A DNA stretch of 64,000 bases from contig JAOUBX010000001.1 in the NCBI GenBank assembly GCA_029860075.1, positions 1 through 64,000 of the forward strand. The letters are read 5' to 3'. Positions 1-7,914 of this stretch are shown piece after piece. The DNA is from Deltaproteobacteria bacterium (GTDB taxonomy: Bacteria; Desulfobacterota; JADFVX01). Each line of letters opens with the position of its first letter. Positions within the stretch are counted from its first letter, which is position 1. The notes under the pieces are model-generated. The model was not told the DNA's origin, searched no databases, and worked only from the letters and a program-made list of their open reading frames with translations. The position numbers and the translations under genes are program-made.

Positions 1-175
1 TATAAACTTTTTGTAACTATCCCTTTCTCCTTCTTCAAAAATCTGAATAACGTTTTAGCAACTTGAGGTAAAAATACTTATCGATCATTATCGAGGAAAA
101 CATTCTCTCTGTTGTTTCCTCTTTGAAGATGTGATGGGGATATCCATATCCAACTATTCTTGCGATACTTGGCAT
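1..175 (-). pseudogene. REP-associated tyrosine transposase remnant (N-terminal part, broken)
   Basis: Reading the minus strand from an ATG at 175 gives a 46-residue peptide starting MPSIARIVGYGYPHHI and ending at a stop at 35-37. The MPxIARxVxxGYPHH start is the characteristic N-terminus of REP-associated tyrosine transposases (Y1/HUH family, IS200/IS605-related), and the LKLLKRYS stretch near the end also fits that family. The intervening QRGN-type segment is scrambled and the frame closes before the HUH and catalytic Tyr motifs, so this is a decayed copy. It may continue past the left edge of the window in another frame. The hairpin at 211-234 lies just upstream, as expected for such elements. 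Confidence 0.72.
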
Positions 176-210
176 GGTCGATTTATATCATATCAATCTG
201 TTGCTGTCAA

Positions 211-234
211 TTAATTGGGATGTGTCCCTATTAA
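211..234. repeat. 24-bp imperfect palindrome (GGGACACATCCC type)
   Basis: TTAATTGGGA-TGTG-TCCCTATTAA forms a 10-bp stem with one T/T mismatch and a TGTG loop. It sits immediately upstream of the REP-associated transposase remnant and abuts the first codon of the truncated IS110 transposase (235). From its position it is probably the terminal or REP-like hairpin of the transposase element and marks the junction between the two mobile elements. Confidence 0.6.
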
Positions 235-1176
235 ATGGAGACTGATACGAAAGATCCCCGTGTGATCAGGACGCTGGGGCAGCTTGGCAAGGTAATAAAA
301 CACCGAATGCTCAATGAGGATTACCTGATGTTGAGGAAGCTGAATAAACTTTACGATGATACCGATGTGGAGATAACACGGGCCAGATGCAAGATCAACC
401 GCCTGCTGGTAGAACTCTTTTGTGACTATACCTTCAAGAAGGATTTTTTATACGACACTTCAGGCAGAGCCCTCATAAAACACTTTGCTTGCAATCCTTA
501 CCGGATAGTAGACGCAGGCTATGAAGAGTTCAGCCTTACTATGAAAAAGGCAGTTCCAAGGATAAGGCAGGAGACCTTAAGACGGCTCTGGTGTGATGCT
601 TCAAGCTCAGTCCTTAATGAACTTCCCAATGGCTACATAGAGGTACTGGAGATACAGCTTCATCAGTTGATAAGAGATTATGATGAGCAGATAGGGCGCA
701 AAAAGCGGCTTAAAGTGAAGATGCAGGAGATACTGGATCGTTTAAGGGAGAAAGACCCTAACATTCCGCCACCTACACCTAATGTAATATCTGAGACTAA
801 CCTGGCGAGGCTTTTGGGAGAGACGGGGCCACTGGGTGACTTTTTACACTGGCGGCAGTTGATGCGCTACGGTGGCCTCAATATCTGTGAAAGGAAGAGT
901 GGAAAATATCAGGGACAAAGCAAGATTACGAAGAAGGGGCGCCCCCTTCTAAGGAAGCTATTGAATATCATCATTTTGCCCCTCGTCAGAAGGAATCATC
1001 TCTACGGAGAGTATTATCATGCTAAAAAAGACGTAGACAAGATGGTGGGGACAAAGGCCATGACTGTAGTATCGAGGAACTTTCTGAAGAAGTTTTACGG
1101 TTGGTATAAATCAGGGGAAGCATTTGATATGGAGCGGTTTTTTACCTGTGAAACCGAGTATCGGATGGCGGCATAA
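235..1176 (+). pseudogene. IS110/IS1111-family transposase, 5'-truncated
   Basis: This 313-residue reading frame matches the middle and C-terminal parts of IS110-family transposases. It starts at TDTKDPRVI, the segment that normally follows the first DEDD acidic residues, and ends with the Transposase_20-type region (LRYGGLNICERKSGKYQGQ, then GRPLLRKLL, the conserved Ser/Gly-rich part). The N-terminal RuvC-like DEDD catalytic domain of about 90-100 residues is missing, and a TAA stop directly precedes the ATG at 235. The copy should therefore be inactive. The truncation point coincides with the palindrome at 211-234, suggesting that the neighbouring element inserted into or deleted the 5' half. 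C-terminal features are otherwise intact. Confidence 0.85.
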
Positions 1177-1499
1177 AAAGCTTTAACTTTCAAGGAGAAT
1201 AGAAAAGAGAAAATGTAATTAACAAGTCCGGCAGCTTCCGGCCCTAAAGATGACCGCCACTCGCTTGTGGCCCTCAAGGGACCATCAGGTTCACAGTAAG
1301 TCACTTGGGGCCGGGAGTTCCTGACATGGCCTATAAAGTATGGATGTCCTGCAAATAAAGCAAGGACCGAACTTTGGTAGTATTGCCAGTTGAGGAACGG
1401 ATGCTGAAGGACTTTGAAAGGATTTGAATATCGAAAAACAGGAGAAGTGAAAAGACAGTCTAAATTTTTTTTATTGACTTCATTCGCCTAAAGGTAATG
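1177..1499 (+). other. IS110-type 3' non-coding end, structured (candidate bridge-RNA region)
   Basis: No gene is visible in these 323 bases. The stretch contains perfect or near-perfect hairpins: GCCAC-TCGCTT-GTGGC at 1256-1271, and GTCCTGC / GCA(A)GGAC with an AAATAAA loop at 1346-1367, among other GC-rich pairings (about 1225-1320). IS110-family elements keep a structured non-coding end that encodes the bridge RNA; in the IS1111 subgroup it follows the transposase gene. That family rule plus the visible structure makes this a candidate bridge RNA, but no target/donor guide loops were matched. The right end of the element is not precisely located. Confidence 0.35.
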
Positions 1500-1948
1500 A
1501 CTGGTTAGCTCTAATGTTTATATGTATCGATATCAATAAATGCACCAACTTCTCCCAAAAACTCTACTGTATCAAGCTCAAAGCCTATGGTTGGAGTAGA
1601 GTGCTCATCATTTGCCGAGAACCATAAAACAACTTCAAGCCTTGGAGAAACATTGAAGCGCTCCTTGGCTTGTATAATGAGATGCTTCACTGGCTTTAGT
1701 TTATTAACTATCTCCGAAGCCATTTCAAATACATCGATACATTCATTGACGACGTTGTTCGTGGAAAGCTCCCATGTACTCATTTTAGGAATTTCCCCAG
1801 GAACCTTTGATCCTTTACGTATTATCGAAGTTGGCTCTATTCCTAAAAATTTCGTCAATTGGTCAGGATCAAAACCGTCACCATCTAGTGCGAAATATAC
1901 CCTTCCTTCGTTCGTTTCCAATAAGTACTCCTCTGCGAGCTAACCAGT
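1500..1948 (-). mobile_element. Integron gene cassette (DUF4279 cassette) with truncated attC
   Basis: ACTGGTTAGCTC at 1500-1511 and GAGCTAACCAGT at 1937-1948 form a perfect 12-bp inverted repeat around one small gene. In cassette orientation (minus strand) the start reads G/TTAGCTC and the sequence right after the stop codon reads GAGCTAAC. That is the R'/R'' complementarity expected between the TTRRRY at a cassette's 5' end and the 1R box of its attC, although the third R position is C. The cassette lies in the attI position next to an IntI-type integrase and is transcribed divergently from it, as in integrons. No second half of attC is recognisable before the IS110 tail begins, so attC looks disrupted. 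Confidence 0.55.
1511..1921 (-). CDS. DUF4279 domain protein (integron cassette gene)
   Basis: This 136-residue protein resembles the DUF4279 family (YFALDGDGFDPDQLTKFLGIEPTS at the start, then a WELST segment and a C-terminal LEVVLWFSAND strand). The family's function is unknown; it is common in integron cassettes and in association with mobile DNA. The start is TTG at 1921, supported by an AGAGGAG Shine-Dalgarno at 1928-1934 with six bases of spacing. The gene is the only cassette next to the integrase and has a Pc-like promoter behind it. It lacks signal peptide and membrane segments, so it is probably cytosolic. Confidence 0.82.
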   Translation of the reverse strand: METNEGRVYFALDGDGFDPDQLTKFLGIEPTSIIRKGSKVPGEIPKMSTWELSTNNVVNECIDVFEMASEIVNKLKPVKHLIIQAKERFNVSPRLEVVLWFSANDEHSTPTIGFELDTVEFLGEVGAFIDIDTYKH

Positions 1949-1970
1949 TAGTCTAAAGTTTTTACGTACT
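1938..1970 (-). other. attI-like recombination region
   Basis: On the minus strand the region upstream of the cassette reads CTTTAGACTAACTGGTTAGCTC. It contains an inverted pair of simple core boxes (CTAAC and GTTAG) at the cassette boundary, the layout of an attI simple site. The octamer AGTCTAAA recurs at 1457-1464 beyond the cassette and at 1950-1957 here. Assignment is by position and motif only. Confidence 0.4.
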
Positions 1971-1996
1971 CTAACAGACAAAATATCAATTTGCAA
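1968..1996 (-). promoter_or_regulatory. Candidate cassette promoter (Pc)
   Basis: On the minus strand TTGCAA (1996-1991) and TAGAGT (1973-1968) are separated by 17 bases. The promoter points into the DUF4279 cassette, with its -10 about 47 bases from the TTG start. A promoter in the intI-attI interval that drives the cassettes is the normal integron arrangement. Confidence 0.45.
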
Positions 1997-2100
1997 ATAA
2001 TGTTGATGATTTTTTTTAAATTCCATAATATAATCAACAGTCTCTTTTATGCATAACTACTAGAAGCAGTATATATGAAGTTTTATTAATATCACTCAAA

Positions 2101-3444
2101 ATGAATATACCAACAGATATTAGAGCAAAATTCGATGCTATTTTGCACAAAAAACAATTGCCCATAAAAAGCCGTAATCTTTATAGAAAATGGCTCAGCT
2201 ATTATCTTGATTTCTGTAAAAAATATAATTACAAAGCACTGGATAAAGAAAGTCTTCTCCCTTTTATAGAGAAACTGAAGGAAAAGAATCAATCAATGGA
2301 TCAGCAAAAAGAAGCATCTCAGGCGGTAAAACTTTATTTATTCAGTTTTGATAAGAGGTCCCATTCAAATCCTTCACACCCTGCCGACAGCAGATTGCCG
2401 CGCTTCCCTCTCAATGACAGGATAAATCCCCATACCGCAGAACCGTGGCCTGGAGAAGAAATCTCATCTGAAAAGAGAGCCGCCGGGTGGAATGAAGCAA
2501 TGGAGAGATTGAAAAAGTCTATAATGGTAAGGCATTACTCCAGAAGAACTCTTTCGGCCTATCATATGTGGGTGAAGAAGTTTCAGGGGTTTACAAGGAA
2601 CAAAGAGGTCGAACTTCTTGACTCTTCAGATGTTAAAAACTATCTGGAACATCTGGCTGTGAATCAAGGTGTTGCGGCTTCTACCCAGAATCAGGCGTTT
2701 AATGGTCTTCTCTTCTTTTACAGGCATGTTATAAAAAAGGATTTCGGCATACATAAAGATACTGTCAGGGCAAAAAGAAAACCCTATATTCCGGTTGTAT
2801 TAACGCGTGAAGAGATAGACCGGATTCTGTTTCACCTCGATAATCCTTATAAACTTGCCGCACAGCTTATGTATGGTTGCGGACTGAGACGTTTTGAGTG
2901 CCTTCAACTTAGAATCAACAATTTCAATTTTGATGAAGGGATATTGACCGTTCACGATGGAAAGGGCAAGAAAGACAGAACAGTGCCACTACCTGACACT
3001 TTAATGCCTTGTTTAAATGAACAAATAGAGCTTGTAAAAAATCTTCATGAAAAAGATCTCAAAAATAGTTATGACGGCGCTTTTATGTTTGATGCAATTG
3101 AAAAAAAATATAGAAATGCATCGAAAGAACTTATATGGCAGTGGTTTTTTCCTGCAAAAAAGTTAACTATCGTAAAGGGATCAAAAGAAGTCAAACGGTA
3201 TCATCTGCACGAAAGTCACATGCAAAAGGAGATGAAAAAGGCTGTTAATAAAGCAAAGCTCTTAAAACGCGCCTCAGCTCATACCTTCCGGCACAGTTTT
3301 GCTACACATCTGCTCCAGGCCAATTATGATATTCGTACTGTTCAGCAACTGATGGGGCATAGTGATATTAGAACAACCATGATATACCTGCATACAATGA
3401 AAAGTCAGACCAAAAAAGAGATAATGAGCCCCCTTGATTTTTAG
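2101..3444 (+). CDS. Integron-type tyrosine recombinase (IntI family) with N-terminal extension
   Basis: This 447-residue tyrosine recombinase has the catalytic set R263 (GLRRFE), H394-x-x-R397 (HTFRHSFATHLL), H420 and Y429 (TTMIYLH). Between box motifs it carries the extra IntI-specific patch (WQWFFPA then KRYHLHESHMQKEMKKA), which separates integron integrases from XerC/D. Typical IntI is about 320-340 residues. Here about 120 residues are added at the N-terminus, including a second SAM-like core-binding segment (residues 10-85) and a proline-rich linker. Catalytic residues are complete, so the protein could be active. The ATG at 2101 has no clear Shine-Dalgarno. The gene faces away from the DUF4279 cassette, as in a canonical integron. 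Confidence 0.88.
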   Translation: MNIPTDIRAKFDAILHKKQLPIKSRNLYRKWLSYYLDFCKKYNYKALDKESLLPFIEKLKEKNQSMDQQKEASQAVKLYLFSFDKRSHSNPSHPADSRLPRFPLNDRINPHTAEPWPGEEISSEKRAAGWNEAMERLKKSIMVRHYSRRTLSAYHMWVKKFQGFTRNKEVELLDSSDVKNYLEHLAVNQGVAASTQNQAFNGLLFFYRHVIKKDFGIHKDTVRAKRKPYIPVVLTREEIDRILFHLDNPYKLAAQLMYGCGLRRFECLQLRINNFNFDEGILTVHDGKGKKDRTVPLPDTLMPCLNEQIELVKNLHEKDLKNSYDGAFMFDAIEKKYRNASKELIWQWFFPAKKLTIVKGSKEVKRYHLHESHMQKEMKKAVNKAKLLKRASAHTFRHSFATHLLQANYDIRTVQQLMGHSDIRTTMIYLHTMKSQTKKEIMSPLDF

Positions 3445-3472
3445 CGGATTCAACATAGGAACACCAACTTTT

Positions 3473-3501
3473 TTGCCCTTCTTTTTTCTTTATGCTATAG
3501 T
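3473..3501 (+). promoter_or_regulatory. Candidate sigma-70 promoter for the transaldolase gene
   Basis: TTGCCC at 3473-3478 and TATAGT at 3496-3501 are 17 bases apart. They lie about 50 bases upstream of the ATG at 3556, in the gap after the integrase gene. Confidence 0.5.
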
Positions 3502-3555
3502 GATTTCCAAAAAATATGATCAATAGACAAAGCCATCTGTCTAAAGGAGGAGTTT

Positions 3556-4485
3556 ATGTTGAGACCGGACGAAATCCCGGCCCATGTGGGCGCCAGAAGG
3601 GTGCTTATGGAGGAGACGGCGCCTACGCCGCAGGGGAAAAAACTGAGACACCCCGCTGAAAAGGCGCCCAGAATATTTGCCGATACGGGTTCAATCGATG
3701 AAATCAGACCGCTTCTCGATGCGGGTATCGTGTCGGGTGTGACGACGAACCCGACGCTCATGAAAAGGGCAGGGGCTGATTCATGGGAGAATGCCAAGAC
3801 CATGATGAAGGAAATTGTCAGGCTCATGGACCCTTATCCCGTTTCTCTGGAGTTGACGGAACTTACAGAAGATGAAATGGTTAAACAGGCGGCAGAACTG
3901 GCTGCTTATGGTCACAATGTGGTCATCAAGGTGCCTGTCGGGGGCTATCAGGCCGTCGATTCTTCCATGGACAAGCACACGGGCCTGAAAGTCCTTCGTG
4001 CCCTCTGGGAAAAGGACATTAAAACGAATGCCACGCTTATATTCAACAGTACCCAGGCTCTCTGGGCGGCGAGAGCGGGTGCTAGCTACGTTTCGCCTTT
4101 CCTCGGCAGGGTGGCTGATTATCTCTACAAGCATGATGAAGCCGAAAGGGATATTGGAAACGCACTATATTACATGGAAGACCACAGAGGGGCGAAGGAG
4201 AATACAAGGGTCCATAATACGTCCTACGTTGCTTCCGGGGGGGCGAGAAAAGATGCCGGAATCCGGCTCATCCATGAAATTTCGACTATCTTCAGCAATT
4301 ATCATATTAAAACGGAAGTGCTTGCCGCTTCCTTCAGGAATGACGTTCAGGTTCCCGAATCACTCCTTTGCGGCGCCGATATTTTGACCGTACCTGCGCC
4401 TATCCTCATGAGAGTGGCTGACCATCCGCTGACTGATGAAGGGATGAAGTCTTTTGTGGAGGATAGCAAGGCTTTTGAGAAATAA
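3556..4485 (+). CDS. Transaldolase family protein (TalC/MipB-like)
   Basis: This 309-residue cytosolic protein of the transaldolase/fructose-6-phosphate aldolase family transfers or cleaves a dihydroxyacetone unit in the pentose phosphate pathway. It has FADTGSIDEIRPL and GVTTNPTLM near the start of the barrel and the Schiff-base lysine in NVVIKVP (K125). The C-terminal end of the barrel includes SPFLGRVADY. TalC proteins are usually near 215-220 residues. This one has about 40 additional N-terminal residues and further insertions, so exact specificity is uncertain. The ATG at 3556 follows a very strong AAAGGAGG ribosome site. It is convergent with tamB, only 19 bases apart. Confidence 0.85.
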   Translation: MLRPDEIPAHVGARRVLMEETAPTPQGKKLRHPAEKAPRIFADTGSIDEIRPLLDAGIVSGVTTNPTLMKRAGADSWENAKTMMKEIVRLMDPYPVSLELTELTEDEMVKQAAELAAYGHNVVIKVPVGGYQAVDSSMDKHTGLKVLRALWEKDIKTNATLIFNSTQALWAARAGASYVSPFLGRVADYLYKHDEAERDIGNALYYMEDHRGAKENTRVHNTSYVASGGARKDAGIRLIHEISTIFSNYHIKTEVLAASFRNDVQVPESLLCGADILTVPAPILMRVADHPLTDEGMKSFVEDSKAFEK

Positions 4486-4504
4486 AGAAAGATAAACATG
4501 TTTC

Positions 4505-7500
4505 CTACTCAAACTCAAACCTGAGAATCACATCCCCGCCGAAGGCCCCCACCGTTTCTTCCGTCGAAGCCCAGCTTCCTTCGAAGGAGAGATTGTCGTC
4601 GAGTTTGTACTCTACTTTGACTTCTTCATCGAGGGTCGACATGCCCCTTGAATAGGTCGCCGTTGTATTTTTACCGAGATCTTTATCCACCGTTATCCGG
4701 GCTTCCGTTGTTTCCGCTGTTTCCGAGTAGTAGGGCTCGATTCTCAAGCGGTCAAAGCCGAAATATTGCTTTATGGTGGCTTCAATATCTTCCTGCAGTA
4801 TGAGTGATGCTGCGCCAAGCGAGGTAATCTCTGTTCCTTTCCCTCTCAGTTCGTCGCCTGTATAGCCGAAAGTGACAAGTGAGACGATTTCCTTCTCCTC
4901 GAGAGGCGGGTCCGAGTTCAGGGTAAATACCAGGTTTTTTGGGGGGCCCGTTACATTAACATTAACGAGGTAGTCCTTAATGCTTGTTTCTGCATCGATG
5001 TTTACCACGGGTACGATCTTCTCCCTGTTAGTAAAGTCTACCGTCCCCTTGCTGATTGAAAACTCCCTGTTCCTGAAATAGCCTTTTCCACCGATTGTTT
5101 CGAGCTTTCCTATGAGTGAGAGCTTGCCCCCCTTTCCTATAAGGATGAGGTCCCCCTTTAGTTCCATGTTACTGAGATTATTCTTTATGATGAGGTTGTC
5201 ATCGGCCCTGAAGTGGATTTTAACATTCAGCTTGCCTTTATCGGTTTTATTCCCCGTCTTTGCATTGATCTCCTTTGTGTCGATAAGCTTGACCATTTTT
5301 GCAAGAAAGCCCTTGAATTCAAGCTGATCGGTGTAGCTTGCTCTTATTACCTCGATATCACCACCAAGGGTTACCTCCTTGCCTGTGGCTGTTACCGTCA
5401 CTCTCCCCTTCGATCTCGACGGCAGCCAGCGGGGGATGGTCAGGTCCACTTCCTCCACATCGAAGTAGAGCTTTATTTCAGACGGTTTGTAACCGTCAAA
5501 AACAAGGTGTCCTCCACCTGTAAAGTCTGATCCTTCCAGCTTGCCCTTCAGGTTGTCGATGGTAATCCTGTTGCCGATGAGCTTCAGCTTTCCAAAAATA
5601 GCGTTCATGTCATAAGGGAAACCCTTGAATCTTACCATTCCTTTTTGGGCCTTCATGGCGCCCTCCAGGAGAGGTTTGGTGATTTTGCCGCTTATTTTTA
5701 CATCCACATCGACGCGCCCTTCAATGTCTTCCACTCCTTTCAGCTTGTTTTCAAGCCCTTCGAGTTGTGCAATGGCTATAAGGGAAATGTCGGCCTTTCC
5801 ATCGACCGAGAGAGAACCTTTCATGGAAACGCTGCCGTAGCGGTCGCTGAAACTGGTGCGGCTGAAAGAGAAGAGGCCCTTATTAAACTTCAGGGTAAAA
5901 GGCGTTAAGGAAATCCGGTTTTCATCGCTCAGTACGAACTGGAGTTTACTGGAACTGTAGGAGATCTTTTGTTTGTCGGGTTCAGTGGGATTGATTTTTG
6001 CGTAAAGATCACCTCCCAGGTCGGCAAAAACAGGGGACTTGCTGCTTTTGAGCTTCTCCGCCAGGAGACTTGCCCTGACGATAGGCGCTGAGAGGTTGCC
6101 CTCCACTTTTCCCTTCAGGTTTACAATGCCTTCAACTTTGTTGTCAATATGATTTATGCGGGCAAGGTCGATTCGGTTTGCCTCAAAGGTGACATTGATT
6201 TCTCCTCCCGACAAAATAGCGCCTCTTGCCCTGACTGTCGATCGGCTTTTGTAAAGAAGGAATTCTTCTATGGTAAAGCTATTGTCAAGGTACTTGCCCT
6301 TCAGTTTTACATGATCTGCCCTTTCACCGAAAAGTTCTCCTTCACTAATGATAAACTCTCCACTGATCGCCGGGTTTTCAATGTTTCCAACCATGTTGAG
6401 CCGAGATTTGATTTGCCCCTCCATGGGAAAGTCTTTACCCCCTATGGCAAGGAGTTCCGAAATTTTACAGAAAGGGACCTCGATTCTTATGTCGCTTTCC
6501 AGGGGAGCTTTGTCGGAAAAGGAGAGACTTCCGCCGACTGAGACTGTCGCCTTTCCCCGGCTCATTTTTATTTCCTCCGTCCATAGCTTTTTATCGCCAT
6601 AGTTTAGTGCTCCTGTCAGTTCTTCTGCATTGTACTTTCCGTAGGCAATATTTACGGCCTTAATGGCGGTTTTTACTTCAGGCTTTGACAGGCTGCCTTC
6701 TATTTTTCCTTCAGTTGCAAAACTCCCCTTTGGAACAGGGCTCATGAAGGGGGAGAGGAGGCCCGAAAGATTACCAAAGGCAAGCCTTGCCCGGAGGTCA
6801 ATTTTGTTGTCCGGGAAAATACTCCCTTTCAGGCTCACATCCAGGTTGTCAGCAATAAGCTCCCCCTTCCTGAGCTTTATCTCTTTATGAAGGAACTGGA
6901 GAGAAGTGTCTATTTGAAGAGGTTTTTTCTTTTTATCGTAAACGAGGCTTGCCTTAAGGTCCGCTTTATTATTGTTATAGCTAAAGTGAGCGGCAAAGTC
7001 CCCCTGTCCTTTAAAGGGCAACTCTTTTTTTATGTAACGGGAGACCCTGTTAAAAGGAATTTTTCCCCTTATGCTCCCTTTTACATATTTCAATGGTTTT
7101 ATGCCGATTGTTGCCGAGCCGGAGAGGGTGCTCCACTCCGGGGAGATGGATATGTTGTGAAGCTTTATTTTTGCTTCATCTTTCGTTCCTTCCACTTTTA
7201 TACCGCTAAAATCTTCCTGCCGTCCTTTCATGGCGACCTTGCCTTTTGCCGCATTGATTGTGAAGGTATCACTGCCTGTATCTGTTTTTGACGTTGAAAT
7301 ATAGGCCTCTTCTATCTCGATGAATTCATCTTCACTTAGCCTGATTATGAAGTGCCCTTTTTCAACGCTGATTTCTCTGATGCTGGCTTTGAAAAACTCG
7401 GGCTGAAGTTTGTCCTTAACGGTGTCGTCTCTCCTGAACTTCTCCGGCAGAGCGCCGGAAAAAGCATCCAGTTCAGGCTCGATGACTGAAATACGGTTAA

Positions 7501-7807
7501 TGTTAATTGTCCCTGAAAAGGCCTGGATGGGATTAAGTTCGGCTCTGATCTTTTTTAAGTGAAAGACCGCTTTTTCCTTTTCTTCAATAAGAAAAGTGAT
7601 CTCTGACATTTCAATGCCGGGAGGAAATAAAGAAAGTTCAACCTTGCCGATTTCCGTCTCTCCGCCGGTGAATTCATTGATAATTCTTTTTGTCGATGTG
7701 ATGATGAGAGGATAAATATAACCATTTATAAAAAAATACGATGCCGCTGTCGTGAGAATAAGAACAGCGGCAAAAAAGGTAAAAACTTTTATTGCTCTTT
7801 TTTTCAA
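4505..7807 (-). CDS. tamB: TamB-like translocation/assembly module protein (DUF490)
   Basis: This 1100-residue envelope-spanning AsmA/TamB-type protein is thought to help outer-membrane protein insertion and phospholipid transport between membranes. It has an N-terminal inner-membrane anchor (about residues 8-30), long repeats of amphipathic beta strands, and a C-terminal TamB/DUF490 domain (about residues 780-1100) containing VNVTGPPKNLVFTLNSDPPL and the FGFDRLRIEP segment. Start is a TTG at 7807 with AGGAC upstream. No TamA/Omp85 partner lies next to it in this window. It is divergently arranged with the prenyl diphosphate synthase gene. Length is close to E. coli TamB (about 1260) but slightly shorter. 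Confidence 0.88.
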   Translation of the reverse strand: MKKRAIKVFTFFAAVLILTTAASYFFINGYIYPLIITSTKRIINEFTGGETEIGKVELSLFPPGIEMSEITFLIEEKEKAVFHLKKIRAELNPIQAFSGTININRISVIEPELDAFSGALPEKFRRDDTVKDKLQPEFFKASIREISVEKGHFIIRLSEDEFIEIEEAYISTSKTDTGSDTFTINAAKGKVAMKGRQEDFSGIKVEGTKDEAKIKLHNISISPEWSTLSGSATIGIKPLKYVKGSIRGKIPFNRVSRYIKKELPFKGQGDFAAHFSYNNNKADLKASLVYDKKKKPLQIDTSLQFLHKEIKLRKGELIADNLDVSLKGSIFPDNKIDLRARLAFGNLSGLLSPFMSPVPKGSFATEGKIEGSLSKPEVKTAIKAVNIAYGKYNAEELTGALNYGDKKLWTEEIKMSRGKATVSVGGSLSFSDKAPLESDIRIEVPFCKISELLAIGGKDFPMEGQIKSRLNMVGNIENPAISGEFIISEGELFGERADHVKLKGKYLDNSFTIEEFLLYKSRSTVRARGAILSGGEINVTFEANRIDLARINHIDNKVEGIVNLKGKVEGNLSAPIVRASLLAEKLKSSKSPVFADLGGDLYAKINPTEPDKQKISYSSSKLQFVLSDENRISLTPFTLKFNKGLFSFSRTSFSDRYGSVSMKGSLSVDGKADISLIAIAQLEGLENKLKGVEDIEGRVDVDVKISGKITKPLLEGAMKAQKGMVRFKGFPYDMNAIFGKLKLIGNRITIDNLKGKLEGSDFTGGGHLVFDGYKPSEIKLYFDVEEVDLTIPRWLPSRSKGRVTVTATGKEVTLGGDIEVIRASYTDQLEFKGFLAKMVKLIDTKEINAKTGNKTDKGKLNVKIHFRADDNLIIKNNLSNMELKGDLILIGKGGKLSLIGKLETIGGKGYFRNREFSISKGTVDFTNREKIVPVVNIDAETSIKDYLVNVNVTGPPKNLVFTLNSDPPLEEKEIVSLVTFGYTGDELRGKGTEITSLGAASLILQEDIEATIKQYFGFDRLRIEPYYSETAETTEARITVDKDLGKNTTATYSRGMSTLDEEVKVEYKLDDNLSFEGSWASTEETVGAFGGDVILRFEFE

Positions 7808-7870
7808 TTAGATGTGTCCTGTCCTTTTACATTGAAAGCTGAATAAACACTATAACAGACAACTTTTCCT

Positions 7871-7899
7871 TTGACAAGAATAGGCCTTTTAGCTATCAT
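7871..7899 (+). promoter_or_regulatory. Candidate sigma-70 promoter for the prenyl synthase gene
   Basis: TTGACA at 7871-7876 and TATCAT at 7894-7899 are 17 bases apart. The predicted start of transcription falls within about ten bases of the ATG at 7915, so the leader would be very short. Confidence 0.6.
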
Positions 7900-7914
7900 G
7901 AGCGTTTCTAAATT

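Noticed and set aside
235-1176. Intact IS110 transposase
   Set aside because: The N-terminal DEDD domain is missing and a stop codon directly precedes the ATG.
1587-1943. 118-codon plus-strand reading frame opposite the DUF4279 gene
   Set aside because: Antisense to a gene with recognisable family features and a proper Shine-Dalgarno.
1457-1957. AGTCTAAA direct repeats as a target-site duplication of one transposon
   Set aside because: The left copy is 36 bases away from the inverted repeat, so the geometry does not fit a simple insertion.
4505-7807. Numerous plus-strand reading frames inside tamB
   Set aside because: They are shadows of the long tamB coding sequence and have no domain signatures.
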